A stretch of DNA of 37,171 bases, taken from IMG/VR virus record IMGVR_UViG_3300006920_000105, positions 1-37,171 of that record; one strand, written 5' to 3'. Positions 7,920 to 16,817 of this stretch are shown piece by piece. This DNA comes from a virus. A model generated the notes under the pieces. It was not told the origin of the DNA and did no database searches. It was given only the letters and a program-made list of their open reading frames with translations. The position numbers were made by a program, and so were the translations under genes. How positions within the stretch are numbered: position 1 is the first letter of the stretch; each line of letters begins with the position of its first letter.

Positions 7920-10094
7920 TCACATTCCTACTGAGCCGGGAGGGGGCGGCGGCGCGCCTTCCGGGGGCCGTGCTGCGGAGTTAACCTGTTGGGGTTGTGT
8001 GGACGGAGCGTTGTTGCCGCCCTGCCCTCCCTGTGCGCGAGGGTCCGTGGCGGGACCGCCAGCGCCAGCTTGCTCCGGACCGGCTGCCTGCTTGGCCGCG
8101 TTCATCATTTGGATTGACGGCATACCTGCGGCGAAGGCGTCCGCCAAGTCCAACCGGTCGTCCATGCGGCGCAACATTTCCTTGGCCATCCACTCGGGGG
8201 AGATGCCGGGGATTTGCATAAGCATGGGGAAGATCGCCTGCGCGTTCTGTATGTCCTGCGCCTTGTTCGGGCGGCCAGTGGACGCCGCTTCGATTTCCAG
8301 CATGATTTCCAGCGCCACGTTCTCGCGGTCCAGTTCGGGCCACACTGCGCCGGGGCCAAGTACCTTTTTCACCTTCTCGGCGCTGCACTCCAAGAGCAGA
8401 ACCTGCCCGGAGGCCCGCGCCAACTCGGTTAGGAATTCATCCAGATCATCGACTACGGACGCCACGGACGTGGACCGGGAGCCCTCCGCGATTGCGGCTT
8501 CGGTTGCCGTGGAGCCGGACGTGCCGCCGAGGTTGGCTTCCTGTTGTCCGAGCGCCCGCAGGTAGTCCTCGAACACGGGTGACGGGTCGTACACCGAGGG
8601 GTCGATGGAGGGCCCGGAGTGCGATTGCAGCAAGTCGCTGATTTTCTCGCCGGGTTGCATCCCTGTGATTTCAACAACGGCGTGTGCTTCGGCTTCCGTT
8701 ATCTTGGCCTTGTCGTCCTCACTCAGCCGCCCGGAGGCCATGTAGGTGCGCGGGCGCGCAGCCACGCGGTGTTCGCGCAGGCCCTGCCGGGTGCGGTTTA
8801 GTTCCCTCTGCATGTCGCGCATGAGCCGGGCGTCCGACATTGGGATCACGGTGTCGTCGTCGTAGACCTCGTTGATCACGAAAGGGAACCACGGGAAGAA
8901 CCGCTCCAAGTAGATATCCGGGGCCGCAGGCTCCACGAGAAAGTCGGGGTATCCGTCGCAGACAACATACACCATGCCGTCGGTGCGGGAGTACACCTCC
9001 CACAAACAATGGTACGTGTCGCCCTTCTTGTCTTTCACGCTGTCCGTCGGGCTATAGGCGTGGTGCCGTGTCCGGCGGTACGCTCGGGCCGTGGCGGCTT
9101 CCTCGTCGGACACTCCGGGGGCGCTGCTACTTACGTCCACGCCGTAGACTTCCTTGATCCGGTCGGCGGACAGGAAGTATTCTTCGGCCACCCACTGAGC
9201 GCCGACGAAGCCGCGAAGCTGTTTGATGTCCGGGTCCATGATGATCGCCGTGCTGTCGGGAAAGTTGTAGGTCAGGCCCTCGCGGATGATGACTTGTTCG
9301 GTCTGAGACAGATCGGCCAGAAGCAACCGGAGTTGTTCTTCCTCCGCGCTGCCCTCTAGGATTTCCCCGTCCGCCATGTCCGCAGAAAGACGCTCCATCG
9401 CGGACAACTGCTGCTCCGTGGTTTCGATGCGGCGGTCCACGTCCGGGTGTTTACCCATGATGCGCTCGTATCCAAGCTTGGTGTAGCCCACGCCGGTGGT
9501 CAGCGCGCGGCGGACCGTGCCTTTCATTTGGACCTTGAACGGGATCGGCTGTTCGTCAATCTCGTGTTCGTACATTAGTTCCAGCGTGCGGGCCATTTTG
9601 TCCAGCATCTGGTTTTGCGCCATGGTTTGTTGCGCGTCTTGCAACACCGCCATGGCTTGCATGTTCATGGGGTCCATGCTGACCGCTTCCATTGCGGCGG
9701 ATATGGACTGGCCGGAGCCGTCCCACACCGTGGAGAGCAACCGGGGCTTGCGCTTGGCCACCACTTTGGGGTTCTTGCCGTAGATCGAAGCCGTGCGGCT
9801 GATAACGTGGCGCAACGTGATGTTGGCGACATACCGATCTTCCGGCGTTTCGGTAAACTGCGCGGCGTCCGCTGCCGACTGGCCCGTCGCCCACTGCGCT
9901 CCGGCAGTGAACCGCATGTCCTCTATCATCCGCTTGAACGCCGTGTCGTGCCAGAACGATCTAGCGCGGCGGACACGGTCCGCCCACGCGTTCACTAGTT
10001 CGGCGCGGCCCGCTTCGGGCTCCGGGGTCTCGCGGCTGATGATCGCGGATTGGTCCACTGCGGTGCCCATTGTGCTTTGAAATTCGTTTTCCAT
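7920..10094 (-). CDS. Portal protein (head-tail connector)
   Basis: 724 aa, almost the length of the P22 portal (725 aa) and longer than T7 gp8 (about 536 aa). The N-terminal part (ARSFWHDTAFKRMIEDMRFTAG, shown here by its FWHDTAFKRM core) and a middle containing FFPWFPFVINEVYDDDTVIPMSD, with a helical LMRDMQRELNRTRQGLREHRV-type segment, fit dodecameric portals. The C-terminal 60 residues are Gly/Pro/Gln-rich and probably disordered. It starts one base after the TerL stop and would form the ring through which TerL loads DNA. Confidence 0.85.
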   Translation of the reverse strand: MENEFQSTMGTAVDQSAIISRETPEPEAGRAELVNAWADRVRRARSFWHDTAFKRMIEDMRFTAGAQWATGQSAADAAQFTETPEDRYVANITLRHVISRTASIYGKNPKVVAKRKPRLLSTVWDGSGQSISAAMEAVSMDPMNMQAMAVLQDAQQTMAQNQMLDKMARTLELMYEHEIDEQPIPFKVQMKGTVRRALTTGVGYTKLGYERIMGKHPDVDRRIETTEQQLSAMERLSADMADGEILEGSAEEEQLRLLLADLSQTEQVIIREGLTYNFPDSTAIIMDPDIKQLRGFVGAQWVAEEYFLSADRIKEVYGVDVSSSAPGVSDEEAATARAYRRTRHHAYSPTDSVKDKKGDTYHCLWEVYSRTDGMVYVVCDGYPDFLVEPAAPDIYLERFFPWFPFVINEVYDDDTVIPMSDARLMRDMQRELNRTRQGLREHRVAARPRTYMASGRLSEDDKAKITEAEAHAVVEITGMQPGEKISDLLQSHSGPSIDPSVYDPSPVFEDYLRALGQQEANLGGTSGSTATEAAIAEGSRSTSVASVVDDLDEFLTELARASGQVLLLECSAEKVKKVLGPGAVWPELDRENVALEIMLEIEAASTGRPNKAQDIQNAQAIFPMLMQIPGISPEWMAKEMLRRMDDRLDLADAFAAGMPSIQMMNAAKQAAGPEQAGAGGPATDPRAQGGQGGNNAPSTQPQQVNSAARPPEGAPPPPPGSVGM

Positions 10095-10095
10095 G

Positions 10096-11646
10096 CTACC
10101 AACCTTCTCTGGATGCTCGGATTTTATGCGCCCGTTCGGCGGCGCGGGTCTCTGCGAACAAGTGTCGGAACGTGCCGGGCGCGCCCCTTTGGCGAATGTT
10201 GGTCAAGTCGGACGAGCCAACTTGCTGGTTCATTCCGATGCCGATGTATGCCAGCGCGTCCACGAAGTCGTCGTGCGCGCCGTGGGGGAATTTTAAAATT
10301 TGGTCTTTCGCTTCCGGCCACCAAGGGGCGAAGCTTGGGAAGTACACCTTGCCCATGGCCATCCGGCCTTGGATCGACTGCGCGCGGGTCTGCTTGTCCG
10401 CGATAGGGGTGATTTCGATGATTGCCGCGTAGGTCTGTTCTTCGCTCATGCGCTTGCGCAGGAACGGGCCGATGGATTTGGTGATGTGTCCGCGTTCGGC
10501 CCACCAAAATTGCGGATGGTGCTGTTGCATTAGGGAGAGCATCTTTTCGACGGCGACGTCCGCCGTGAATTGGCCCCACTGGACAGTCGGCAGAACGTAG
10601 ATGTTGTTTTCCGGGTCCACGCCGACGGGGATCATCGCCGTCTTGTCTCGGTCCTGCTTAATGGACACGGCGTGGTCGGACGCCACGTAGTACCGCAGGT
10701 TGGAGGGCAACTCGTCCTGCTTGTAGGTCTTGACCCATGACGCTTGGAAGAACGAGCCTTCGCCTGCGGAGGGTCGGCCTTGGTACAAGGCTTGAAAGCC
10801 TCTGGCGTCCATGCGTTGTTGGCGCAGAAGAAACTCCCGGCTGAACCGTTCGGGCCAAAGAGCCTCGCCGGTCTTGCGGCCCAGAATATCGTTTTCGAGC
10901 GCAAGCGCCGGGAGGTCGATAACTTCCCACTCAGCGGCTTCGTCCTTGTTGTAGAACGGGTTCATTGGGTCCGTCAGGCGTCCGACGAGATCATCTTCGT
11001 GCCATCGCGTCTGGATTAGCATGATCCACGCGTCGTCCGTCATGAGGCGGGTGCCGATAACTTGGCTAAACCACTCCCAAAGCTGGTCGCGGATAAGTTT
11101 GCTGTCCGCCTCTTTCCGGTCTTTGATGGGGTCGTCGATGATAAGGCCGTGGCCGCCACGTCCGGTGATCGAACCGCCGCGCCCCACGAACGCCAACAGG
11201 CCCCCTTCGACGGTCTCCAGCCGCTGGACGGACGCGGACCCGTCTTTGAGCGTGTGCTTTGGGAACACGAGTTGGTGTTCCGGGGATAGGATGTAATCTC
11301 TGACGGCGCGGCCCACGTCGCCCGCGTAGTTCTCGTTATACGTGCCGAAGATGAGAGACAACTCGGGGTTGTGTCCGGACCAGTACGCCGCGAATTTCTT
11401 GGAGGCCAACTCGGTTTTGCCGTGGCGCGGCCCCATGTTTACGATGACGCGTTTTGTTTTTCCCGCCAAGAGGCTTTCAAGTTTCTGCGCGAGCAACACG
11501 TGGTGCCTCCCGGTGATGTACCGGGATTTCGGGACCGGGCTGTGGTCCTTGGGGTCGGGCATGGTGAAGCGGACGTATTGCAGCAAGTCGCCTTGCGCCT
11601 TGTCCGCCGCCAGAAGCCGTCTGAGGATATCTTCTTGAATGGTCAT
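10096..11646 (-). CDS. terL: Terminase large subunit
   Basis: 516 aa from ATG at 11646, which overlaps the o-spanin stop (ATGA); a GTG two codons upstream is the alternative. Walker A is GPRHGKTE (about residues 72-79) and Walker B is LIIDDP (about 168-173). The nuclease domain starts near YYVASDHAVS (about residue 320) and carries a late acidic cluster, GAHDDFVDALAY. The packaging ATPase and nuclease would dock on the portal encoded next. Placement after the spanins matches T7, where gene 19 follows 18.5. Confidence 0.92.
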   Translation of the reverse strand: MTIQEDILRRLLAADKAQGDLLQYVRFTMPDPKDHSPVPKSRYITGRHHVLLAQKLESLLAGKTKRVIVNMGPRHGKTELASKKFAAYWSGHNPELSLIFGTYNENYAGDVGRAVRDYILSPEHQLVFPKHTLKDGSASVQRLETVEGGLLAFVGRGGSITGRGGHGLIIDDPIKDRKEADSKLIRDQLWEWFSQVIGTRLMTDDAWIMLIQTRWHEDDLVGRLTDPMNPFYNKDEAAEWEVIDLPALALENDILGRKTGEALWPERFSREFLLRQQRMDARGFQALYQGRPSAGEGSFFQASWVKTYKQDELPSNLRYYVASDHAVSIKQDRDKTAMIPVGVDPENNIYVLPTVQWGQFTADVAVEKMLSLMQQHHPQFWWAERGHITKSIGPFLRKRMSEEQTYAAIIEITPIADKQTRAQSIQGRMAMGKVYFPSFAPWWPEAKDQILKFPHGAHDDFVDALAYIGIGMNQQVGSSDLTNIRQRGAPGTFRHLFAETRAAERAHKIRASREGW

Positions 11647-11867
11647 TCGCACTCACGCTCAAAAGTCAGGTTCGTCTTGTAGTCGCGGCGCAGGTTCCAA
11701 GGCGCGTTTTTGGCCCGCCAATCGACTTCCTCTTGGGTGAAGCGCCGGGGTTCTTCGACGTCGCAGAATAGCGCCTCAGTAGACGGAGCCGTCACCGGGG
11801 GTTGAGGGGAGCAGCCAGCGAGGATCAGGGACGCGGCTAAGATCAGGTAAGTCGTCAACTGTTGCAT
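11643..11867 (-). CDS. o-spanin, Rz1-like outer-membrane lipoprotein
   Basis: 74 aa, with a signal peptide and lipobox (SLILAGC, Cys about residue 19) followed by a short Pro-containing periplasmic part. It is out of frame with, and overlaps, the 3' part of the i-spanin gene, the usual Rz/Rz1 arrangement. ATG at 11867 gives a normal signal peptide; ATG at 11879 would add four residues (MRKA). It would be lipid-anchored in the outer membrane and pair with the i-spanin to fuse membranes at lysis. This implies a Gram-negative host. Confidence 0.8.
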   Translation of the reverse strand: MQQLTTYLILAASLILAGCSPQPPVTAPSTEALFCDVEEPRRFTQEEVDWRAKNAPWNLRRDYKTNLTFERECE

Positions 11868-12057
11868 CGCTTTGCGCATCCTCTTTGGTGTTTGCGGCGC
11901 GGGCCTGCCAAGCCATGAGCGCCAGTTCCTGCCGGGTGATTTTCGCCCGGAGGTCTTGGTTGGTCTTGTAGATGACGAAAACCCCGCCTGCGGACGTGAT
12001 GGACACGATGACGGACCCGAGCAGGAGGTAGCCTCGTAGCGCCCCAAAAAGTGTCAT
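11776..12057 (-). CDS. i-spanin, Rz-like inner-membrane protein
   Basis: 93 aa from ATG at 12057, overlapping the endolysin stop as ATGA. One N-terminal membrane segment (about residues 9-30, LLLGSVIVSITSAGGVFVIY) precedes a helical periplasmic stretch (about 33-60, NQDLRAKITRQELALM) and a Pro-rich end. Size, N-terminal anchor, coiled-coil-like region and the embedded Rz1-like gene together support the call. Confidence 0.75.
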   Translation of the reverse strand: MTLFGALRGYLLLGSVIVSITSAGGVFVIYKTNQDLRAKITRQELALMAWQARAANTKEDAQSDATVDDLPDLSRVPDPRWLLPSTPGDGSVY

Positions 12058-12446
12058 GGCTTGTACTCCCTCCAAGACAGTTGCCAGTGCGGGCCGTCTT
12101 TGAATGTTTTCCAGTCACCGCCCCATTCAATCTTGACGTTCTCGGCGGCTGCGGCTTCCTTCACGTATGCCGCGAGAATGTAGAACAGCGGCCAATCCCA
12201 CCGGATGCTTCCGGCGACATAGGGCGCGATATCCACGGCGTGGCCGGTGAGGTGACGGCTGTTCAGCGTCGTGGTCGCGCCTGCGGCCAGCAGTTTCTTT
12301 TGCCGGGCCAACGTGCGGACGCCTTCAACGATTGAGAAGTCCACCGTGGAGATTTCGAGGGCGTGGCGCATGACACAAATCAGGTCCGTGTGGACGCCCT
12401 CCAGTCGGCGCTCGCTGAGTTTGCCGAAGCGAAAGTCTTTGGTCAT
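12054..12446 (-). CDS. Endolysin, peptidase M15 (VanY/L-Ala-D-Glu type)
   Basis: 130 aa from ATG at 12446, overlapping the stop of the membrane-protein gene as ATGA. The zinc-ligand signature SRHLTGHAVDIAPY (S-x-H-x-x-G-x-A-x-D) and a later His in DGPHWQLS match the M15 family of phage peptidoglycan endopeptidases. There is no signal peptide, so export would depend on the holin. It lies between the membrane protein and the spanins in a tightly overlapped lysis cassette. Confidence 0.87.
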   Translation of the reverse strand: MTKDFRFGKLSERRLEGVHTDLICVMRHALEISTVDFSIVEGVRTLARQKKLLAAGATTTLNSRHLTGHAVDIAPYVAGSIRWDWPLFYILAAYVKEAAAAENVKIEWGGDWKTFKDGPHWQLSWREYKP

Positions 12447-12931
12447 GGGCGAACCCCCGGTGCGTCCGTGTCGGCGTGAGGCACGAACAAGGTTGAGTGG
12501 GTGAGCCACGGCAGGAAACTTGCTGTATGGCAGTCGTGGACGGCGTAGGCGGACGCGTTGGCGAAGAACTCGTCTCGCGTCATGGTCATAATCCACGGAC
12601 CCACGTCGATCTTGCCGGGGTCATAGTTGTGCCTGCGCGCCGTGGAGGACGCAGTGACCGGGATCGTGCGTCCGCCGGAGGTGGCGTAGCGCCATTCCAC
12701 GTGGTCAATGGCGCAGTCCCGGTATTTCTCCACCGTGCCGGAAACGAGGACTTTACCTTCGATGGTCTCGGTCACGCGGAGGTCGATGAGCGCGGACACG
12801 ACAGGCCACGTCCGGCCCTCGAAACGGGGGATGGTCTCCAACACAAGCGACGGCCAGAAAAACAGCAGGACCAATGTCAGCCAGCCGTAGCGCATGATTG
12901 TGGACCAAAGCTTGTTGCCGTGTGTTCTCAC
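12443..12931 (-). CDS. Membrane-anchored protein of unknown function in the lysis cassette
   Basis: 162 aa from GTG at 12931, which overlaps the holin stop as GTGA, with a GGGGGG run 6 bases upstream. One hydrophobic segment lies at about residues 14-33 (YGWLTLVLLFFWPSLVLETI), so most of the protein would be outside the cytoplasm. The soluble part is beta-rich (TETIEGKVLVSGTVEKYRDC) with paired Cys residues (CAIDHVEW, HDCHTASF). Coupling to holin and endolysin suggests a lysis-timing or superinfection role, but I do not recognise it. Confidence 0.65.
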   Translation of the reverse strand: MRTHGNKLWSTIMRYGWLTLVLLFFWPSLVLETIPRFEGRTWPVVSALIDLRVTETIEGKVLVSGTVEKYRDCAIDHVEWRYATSGGRTIPVTASSTARRHNYDPGKIDVGPWIMTMTRDEFFANASAYAVHDCHTASFLPWLTHSTLFVPHADTDAPGVRP

Positions 12932-13263
12932 TTCTTGCCCCCCGGAGGTGCGTCGTCCTTGGCGTTGCGGAACCAATTGATGATGCTGCCGGGGCTTTCG
13001 CCGTTCTGGGCCTTAAGGATGATAGAGCGCAGCGTATGCTCGCCGGTCAGGGCCATAAAGGCCGCGATGGCGTAGGCCGCGCTTTCGCTCTGGATATCGA
13101 ACCACTCCAGCACCAGCGGTGTCATGGCTACTGCCGCGAGGACGGAGCCTGTCGCGGTCGCGGCAACACCTAATTTGGTTAGGCGTTCGGACGTCGTTAT
13201 CTTGAAAACGATGGCCAGCCCAACGATTATCCAAAACTCTAAGGCTTGGTTAAAAAGTTTCAT
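12928..13263 (-). CDS. Holin-like membrane protein
   Basis: 111 aa with three hydrophobic segments (about residues 8-21 ALEFWIIVGLAIVF, 33-50 VAATATGSVLAAVAMTPL and 64-76 AYAIAAFMAL) and a charged C-terminal tail (NAKDDAPPGGKK). Size and topology suit a class I phage holin. It lies between the tail fibre and endolysin genes, where T7 has its holin 17.5. Another small membrane function is possible, but position strongly favours a holin. Confidence 0.7.
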   Translation of the reverse strand: MKLFNQALEFWIIVGLAIVFKITTSERLTKLGVAATATGSVLAAVAMTPLVLEWFDIQSESAAYAIAAFMALTGEHTLRSIILKAQNGESPGSIINWFRNAKDDAPPGGKK

Positions 13264-13266
13264 ATG

Positions 13267-15918
13267 TCAGTACCACTTTCCTACGGCGTGGAGGGACACC
13301 GTTACGGATGCGGTGCTTGCGCTTGTTCCTGTCCGCCAAGCCATGAGGCTCGTGACTGCGGTTGCGCTAAAGGATTGACAGGATGCGTGCACCAGCCGGG
13401 CCACGTCGGCCGCGGTGTTTACGCGGGGTGAGATTGAGAGCGCAGCGATGGACGAGAATGGCTCTGCCCACGTGTGGCTTGCCACTGCGGTTCGGTTCGG
13501 GTCCACGAACGTGCCGGTGCCGAGGGCCGTCGGGTCTCCGAGGGAGACGTCCGCCCATTGTTCCATGGTCCCGTCCGCGTATTTGATCCAGCGGTTGGGC
13601 GATGTGCCGCCGCTTTCGATGATCGCCCCCGTGGGGGTTCCGCCAGACTGGCTAACTGTGCCGACGGGGCGGCCAATAGGCGTGCGGACGCCGCTCTGAT
13701 CGCCGACAGACCAACCAATGCTCGGCTCGAAAATGAGGGCGCGGGTGTAGTCCATGAGGCCCGAACCGGCGGGGCCGACGAGGGAGATGACCCCGGTCCC
13801 CGAGGTGTTCGTGACTTGCATCGCGTCGCCGCCGTCGAGGCTGTCTTTCGGGTGGACAGCCACCGCCCCCGCAGAGGTCTTGGTCAGAACGCCGGGCTGG
13901 GCGAAAGACAGCAATCCACGTGCGTAGCTTGTCGCGCCGGTGGTTGGGCTCGAACGCAGGTTGCCGCTTGCGACGTACCCACGAGAGTTTGCCGCCGCCC
14001 ACGTGCCGGTGCCTTCGAAGGTAAACTCGTCGCCGGAGGCAACGGCGATGTTTTCACTGAACAGGTTGTTCGTTATCACGAAACCATCCAGTGTTCTGGA
14101 CACGGCGGTTGTGTAGAAGCGGACATAGCTGTCCATCTGCACGTCCGCCGGGGCGAGGACGATGAACGTGTTGTTTGCGAACAGGGACGCCGCTTCGCCG
14201 AAGCCTTGATCGACGTCCCAATGGACTACGCCGTTGTCGATGTAGTTGTTTGTTATCACTGAGTTTTTGGTTCTGAGGCACATGCTGATTGCCTCTTTCC
14301 CGACGGGCGTGGCCTTGGCTGGCGTGCCCTCGTCAGTGCTGCCGTTGAACGGGTGGTTGCCGATTATCTGCATTTTGCTGCCCCACGCCCGGATCGGGAC
14401 GAGGCAGTAGAACGGCGTGTTGTTGACAATGCGGCTGTCCGTGGTGCGGACGTCGATCAGGCAGGCGGTGCGCTCGTTCCAGTCGTCGAAGTTGGTCTCG
14501 TTGAAACTGTACTGGCACCAGCGGTTGTCGGCGATGGTGAGGTCGCCGTTCTGAGACCCCTTCGCGTAGACGCCAAACTCTTTGGGGGCGTGGCCGTAGG
14601 TGTTCCAGATGCCGCAGCGGTGTTTTGTGTCCTCAAACTCCACGAAGCCGTTGGCGACGTGGTTGCCTTCAAAGGCCATGTCGCGGAAACGAACGCTAGT
14701 GGCCCGGTCGGAGCCGACCTTGTTGACCTTGAACATTGGGTTGCCGTAGCCGTAGTCCGACCGGCGTTCGTCCTCCACGCCGGGCGCTCCCGCCACCCAA
14801 CTTGCGGACGCGAGGGCAACGACACGCATGTCGCAAATGTCGATAAACTTGTAGCCCGACATGTCGATTGTGTCTGATATGGCGATATCTTCACTCAGGC
14901 CGGTCACGGTGGCTTGCGCCGCTTGGGCGGGCCACTGCTCTTCCGTGAGACTGAGGGAATTGGCGTAGGTCGTGGCGCGCTGGAGGGGGGTCGTCATGTC
15001 CGTGACGCCGGGGAAGGTGTTCTGGCCGAAGTGCTGGACGGCGATGAAGGGGTCGGCGGGCGACCACTTGCTGGAGCCCGCCGTCGTCATGGCTGTGCCT
15101 GCGGCGTCGCGCTTCAAATTCAAGATCACGCCGTTGGCGGCGTGGAACCGGAGGCGGGTCACGCTGCCGGAGATGGTGGCTGCCTCTGCGGTCGCATAGT
15201 CGGCGTAAGTGGGGTCCGTGGCGGGACCGGCAGGGCCGGTGTCTCCCGTCAGGCCGGTGGGGCCTGTGGGCCCGGTGGGTCCGGACAGTCCGGTGGGGCC
15301 TGTGGGTCCGGTTGGGCCTGCGGGTCCGGTTGGGCCTGCGGGTCCGCGAAGTGAACCGAGGTAGTCGTAGGACGCCGGGGCGTCGGCGATGGTTGCTTGC
15401 AGCAACATGAGGTCCGTGCCGGTGTCGTGGATCACGTAGTCGCCCACGCGGAGGGTGGCGGGCGGCGCAGCTTCGGGGTCGTCGGCGGTGAAAAGGAGGC
15501 GGGTGCCCGCCTCACCTGTCTGGCCGGTGAGTTGCAGTCCGGGGGTCCAGTCGCCGGGGGTGGCGCTGGCCTTGTAGTAAATCTGGCCGGTTTCGACGTC
15601 CAAGAACGAGAAGAACGCCGCTTCACTGTCGTAGGTGGTGCGGTCCGCCGTCAGACCTTCGGCGTCCGCCGTCAAAGATTGGCCGTCGTCGCCCCGGATG
15701 GACTGGAGGTCCGGGGGTAGGATCAACCATTCCTCCCTGATCCGACCGTCTGGGTCGATGGTTTGCCGAATAAAATCAATGACGTTGCCGAGGGTTGTCC
15801 ACACCCGGTTCAGTTCGTTGTCAATCTGGGTGCCCTCGTGGGGCTGCGCTGGCTTTGTCTCAGAGAAGCTTCGGAACGAATACTGCCTTTGGGACTTTAC
15901 AGGGACCGGTTCTGTCAT
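13267..15918 (-). CDS. Tail fibre / tailspike with collagen-like shaft and beta-helix
   Basis: 883 aa. The N-terminal about 190 residues would attach to the tail. Residues about 191-232 are a run of Gly-x-x triplets rich in GPTGP, a collagen-like trimer shaft. The middle (about 330-640) has repeated Asn-rich turns such as [11 protein letters not shown] and FVITNNLF, typical of a right-handed beta-helix spike that may cut or bind surface polysaccharide. The end carries [18 protein letters not shown], a common C-terminal fibre module. It is likely the main host-range determinant. Confidence 0.85.
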   Translation of the reverse strand: MTEPVPVKSQRQYSFRSFSETKPAQPHEGTQIDNELNRVWTTLGNVIDFIRQTIDPDGRIREEWLILPPDLQSIRGDDGQSLTADAEGLTADRTTYDSEAAFFSFLDVETGQIYYKASATPGDWTPGLQLTGQTGEAGTRLLFTADDPEAAPPATLRVGDYVIHDTGTDLMLLQATIADAPASYDYLGSLRGPAGPTGPAGPTGPTGPTGLSGPTGPTGPTGLTGDTGPAGPATDPTYADYATAEAATISGSVTRLRFHAANGVILNLKRDAAGTAMTTAGSSKWSPADPFIAVQHFGQNTFPGVTDMTTPLQRATTYANSLSLTEEQWPAQAAQATVTGLSEDIAISDTIDMSGYKFIDICDMRVVALASASWVAGAPGVEDERRSDYGYGNPMFKVNKVGSDRATSVRFRDMAFEGNHVANGFVEFEDTKHRCGIWNTYGHAPKEFGVYAKGSQNGDLTIADNRWCQYSFNETNFDDWNERTACLIDVRTTDSRIVNNTPFYCLVPIRAWGSKMQIIGNHPFNGSTDEGTPAKATPVGKEAISMCLRTKNSVITNNYIDNGVVHWDVDQGFGEAASLFANNTFIVLAPADVQMDSYVRFYTTAVSRTLDGFVITNNLFSENIAVASGDEFTFEGTGTWAAANSRGYVASGNLRSSPTTGATSYARGLLSFAQPGVLTKTSAGAVAVHPKDSLDGGDAMQVTNTSGTGVISLVGPAGSGLMDYTRALIFEPSIGWSVGDQSGVRTPIGRPVGTVSQSGGTPTGAIIESGGTSPNRWIKYADGTMEQWADVSLGDPTALGTGTFVDPNRTAVASHTWAEPFSSIAALSISPRVNTAADVARLVHASCQSFSATAVTSLMAWRTGTSASTASVTVSLHAVGKWY

Positions 15919-16257
15919 GAGGTTCTCGCAAGGAAAGGTTGTCCTGTTTGTAGGCTGTTTAACCTACAAAAGTAAGACAAAATTACGAAAACAGCGGTTT
16001 AGACGAGATCGTCAAAAAGTCTGTACAACACGCGCTTGGTATGTCGGGGCAATAGGAATATTGCGCGGCCCGGCGGGGGAGGCCGGGGGGTCGGGGTCGG
16101 CGTCCGGGGTCGGCGTCCGGACGTGGCCATGGACGCCGCGTCCTCCGTGTGCCTCACGCCCTGCGCCCTGCGTCCTGCACCATCACCCCCTTTGCAGGGG
16201 AGCGCTCGACCCTTTGCCCCGTGTGCTTTGGGCGTGGTGCATCCAGCATATGCCGGA
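15919..16257. other. Gene-poor region upstream of tail fibre gene
   Basis: No credible gene lies in these 339 bases. The tail-proximal third is AT-rich and holds TTTGTAGG and CCTACAAA arranged as an inverted repeat (15947-15954 and 15963-15970) plus operator-like dyad G. The rest is GC-rich, with a duplicated GGCGTCCGG unit near 16098-16122 that resembles the minisatellite at 20.4 kb, and a short CCCC/GGGG hairpin near 16187-16200. It probably carries the tail-fibre promoter and its control. Confidence 0.55.
15999..16016 (-). promoter_or_regulatory. Operator-like dyad G upstream of tail fibre gene
   Basis: Read on the minus strand: TTTGAC-GATCTC-GTCTAA, a full match to TYTGWC-N6-GWCWRA. TTGACG inside it could be a -35 box, so a bound repressor would compete with RNA polymerase for the late fibre/lysis transcript. 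Confidence 0.6.
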
Positions 16258-16500
16258 TCAAGCGCCGGATCTGGCTGCCACGATGGCTGCGAGGGCGTCC
16301 TCCATCTGGCTGCGCGACATCTCCTTGACTGGCGTCGTGAGGTCTTGAGGCTCGCGCTGGTTGCGACCAAGCATCTGCGTCATCTCTGCCAGTGTCCGCG
16401 CGGCTTGCGCCTTTGCTGCGGCTGGTGCGTCGCCGTCTTGCATGATGGCGCGCAGTGTTTTCCTGACTAATTCGCTGTCCGACAGTTCAACATCTTGCAT
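16258..16500 (-). CDS. Candidate terminase small subunit
   Basis: 80 aa from ATG at 16500, chosen because AGGAG lies 6-7 bases upstream. The all-helical sequence contains SDSELVRKTLRAIMQ and AAKAQAARTLAEMTQMLG; the second pattern is common in small terminase subunits and related short phage DNA-binding proteins. It is the first gene of the late block. The family match is recalled, not tested, and the protein is short for a TerS (usually 100-180 aa), so another small structural or DNA-binding role is possible. Confidence 0.5.
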   Translation of the reverse strand: MQDVELSDSELVRKTLRAIMQDGDAPAAAKAQAARTLAEMTQMLGRNQREPQDLTTPVKEMSRSQMEDALAAIVAARSGA

Positions 16501-16817
16501 CTCTTTCTCCTTTTGAGCGCGTGGCCGCATCCTACAATGTCGGCTGGCTGACTGTACATCGGCACTTACGATAACCTACTTGCCCATTGTCACCGCATCC
16601 GCCGCATCTGCGGACGCCAGGCGCACCAAACAACCTGGCGCGAGATCCGGGCTGCGGACGTGGGGCGCAACAAAAAAGCCCGGTCCGCTGTTGTGGCGGG
16701 CCGGGCTTCATTTCGCTTGGTGGCGTTATATCGCTGCGCAGATTGCTTCGACCAGTGCGAAGGCTGCTGCGCTTGCGAGCAACAGCCTGACCGCTTGTGC
16801 GGGCCTATTGCGCCCCA
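16501..16817. other. Intergenic region between small-terminase candidate and VWA gene
   Basis: These 317 bases hold the AGGAG site for the gene at 16500, CCTACAA at 16531-16537 (TTGTAGG on the minus strand), and the terminator of the gene upstream. No open frame here has a credible start and composition. The remaining sequence shows nothing I can name. Confidence 0.5.
16672..16707 (-). terminator. Rho-independent terminator of CobS/CobT-like operon
   Basis: On the minus strand a GC-rich stem (AGCCCGG at 16701-16707 with CCGGGCT at 16677-16683, plus further inner pairs) is followed by TTTTTT. It lies about 110 bases past the stop of the VWA gene and separates this operon from the late genes. 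Confidence 0.85.

Noticed and set aside
15999-16370. 123-codon minus-strand frame between tail fibre and small-terminase candidate
   Set aside because: Arg/Pro-rich composition, no SD, and overlap with the better-supported gene at 16258-16500 in another frame.
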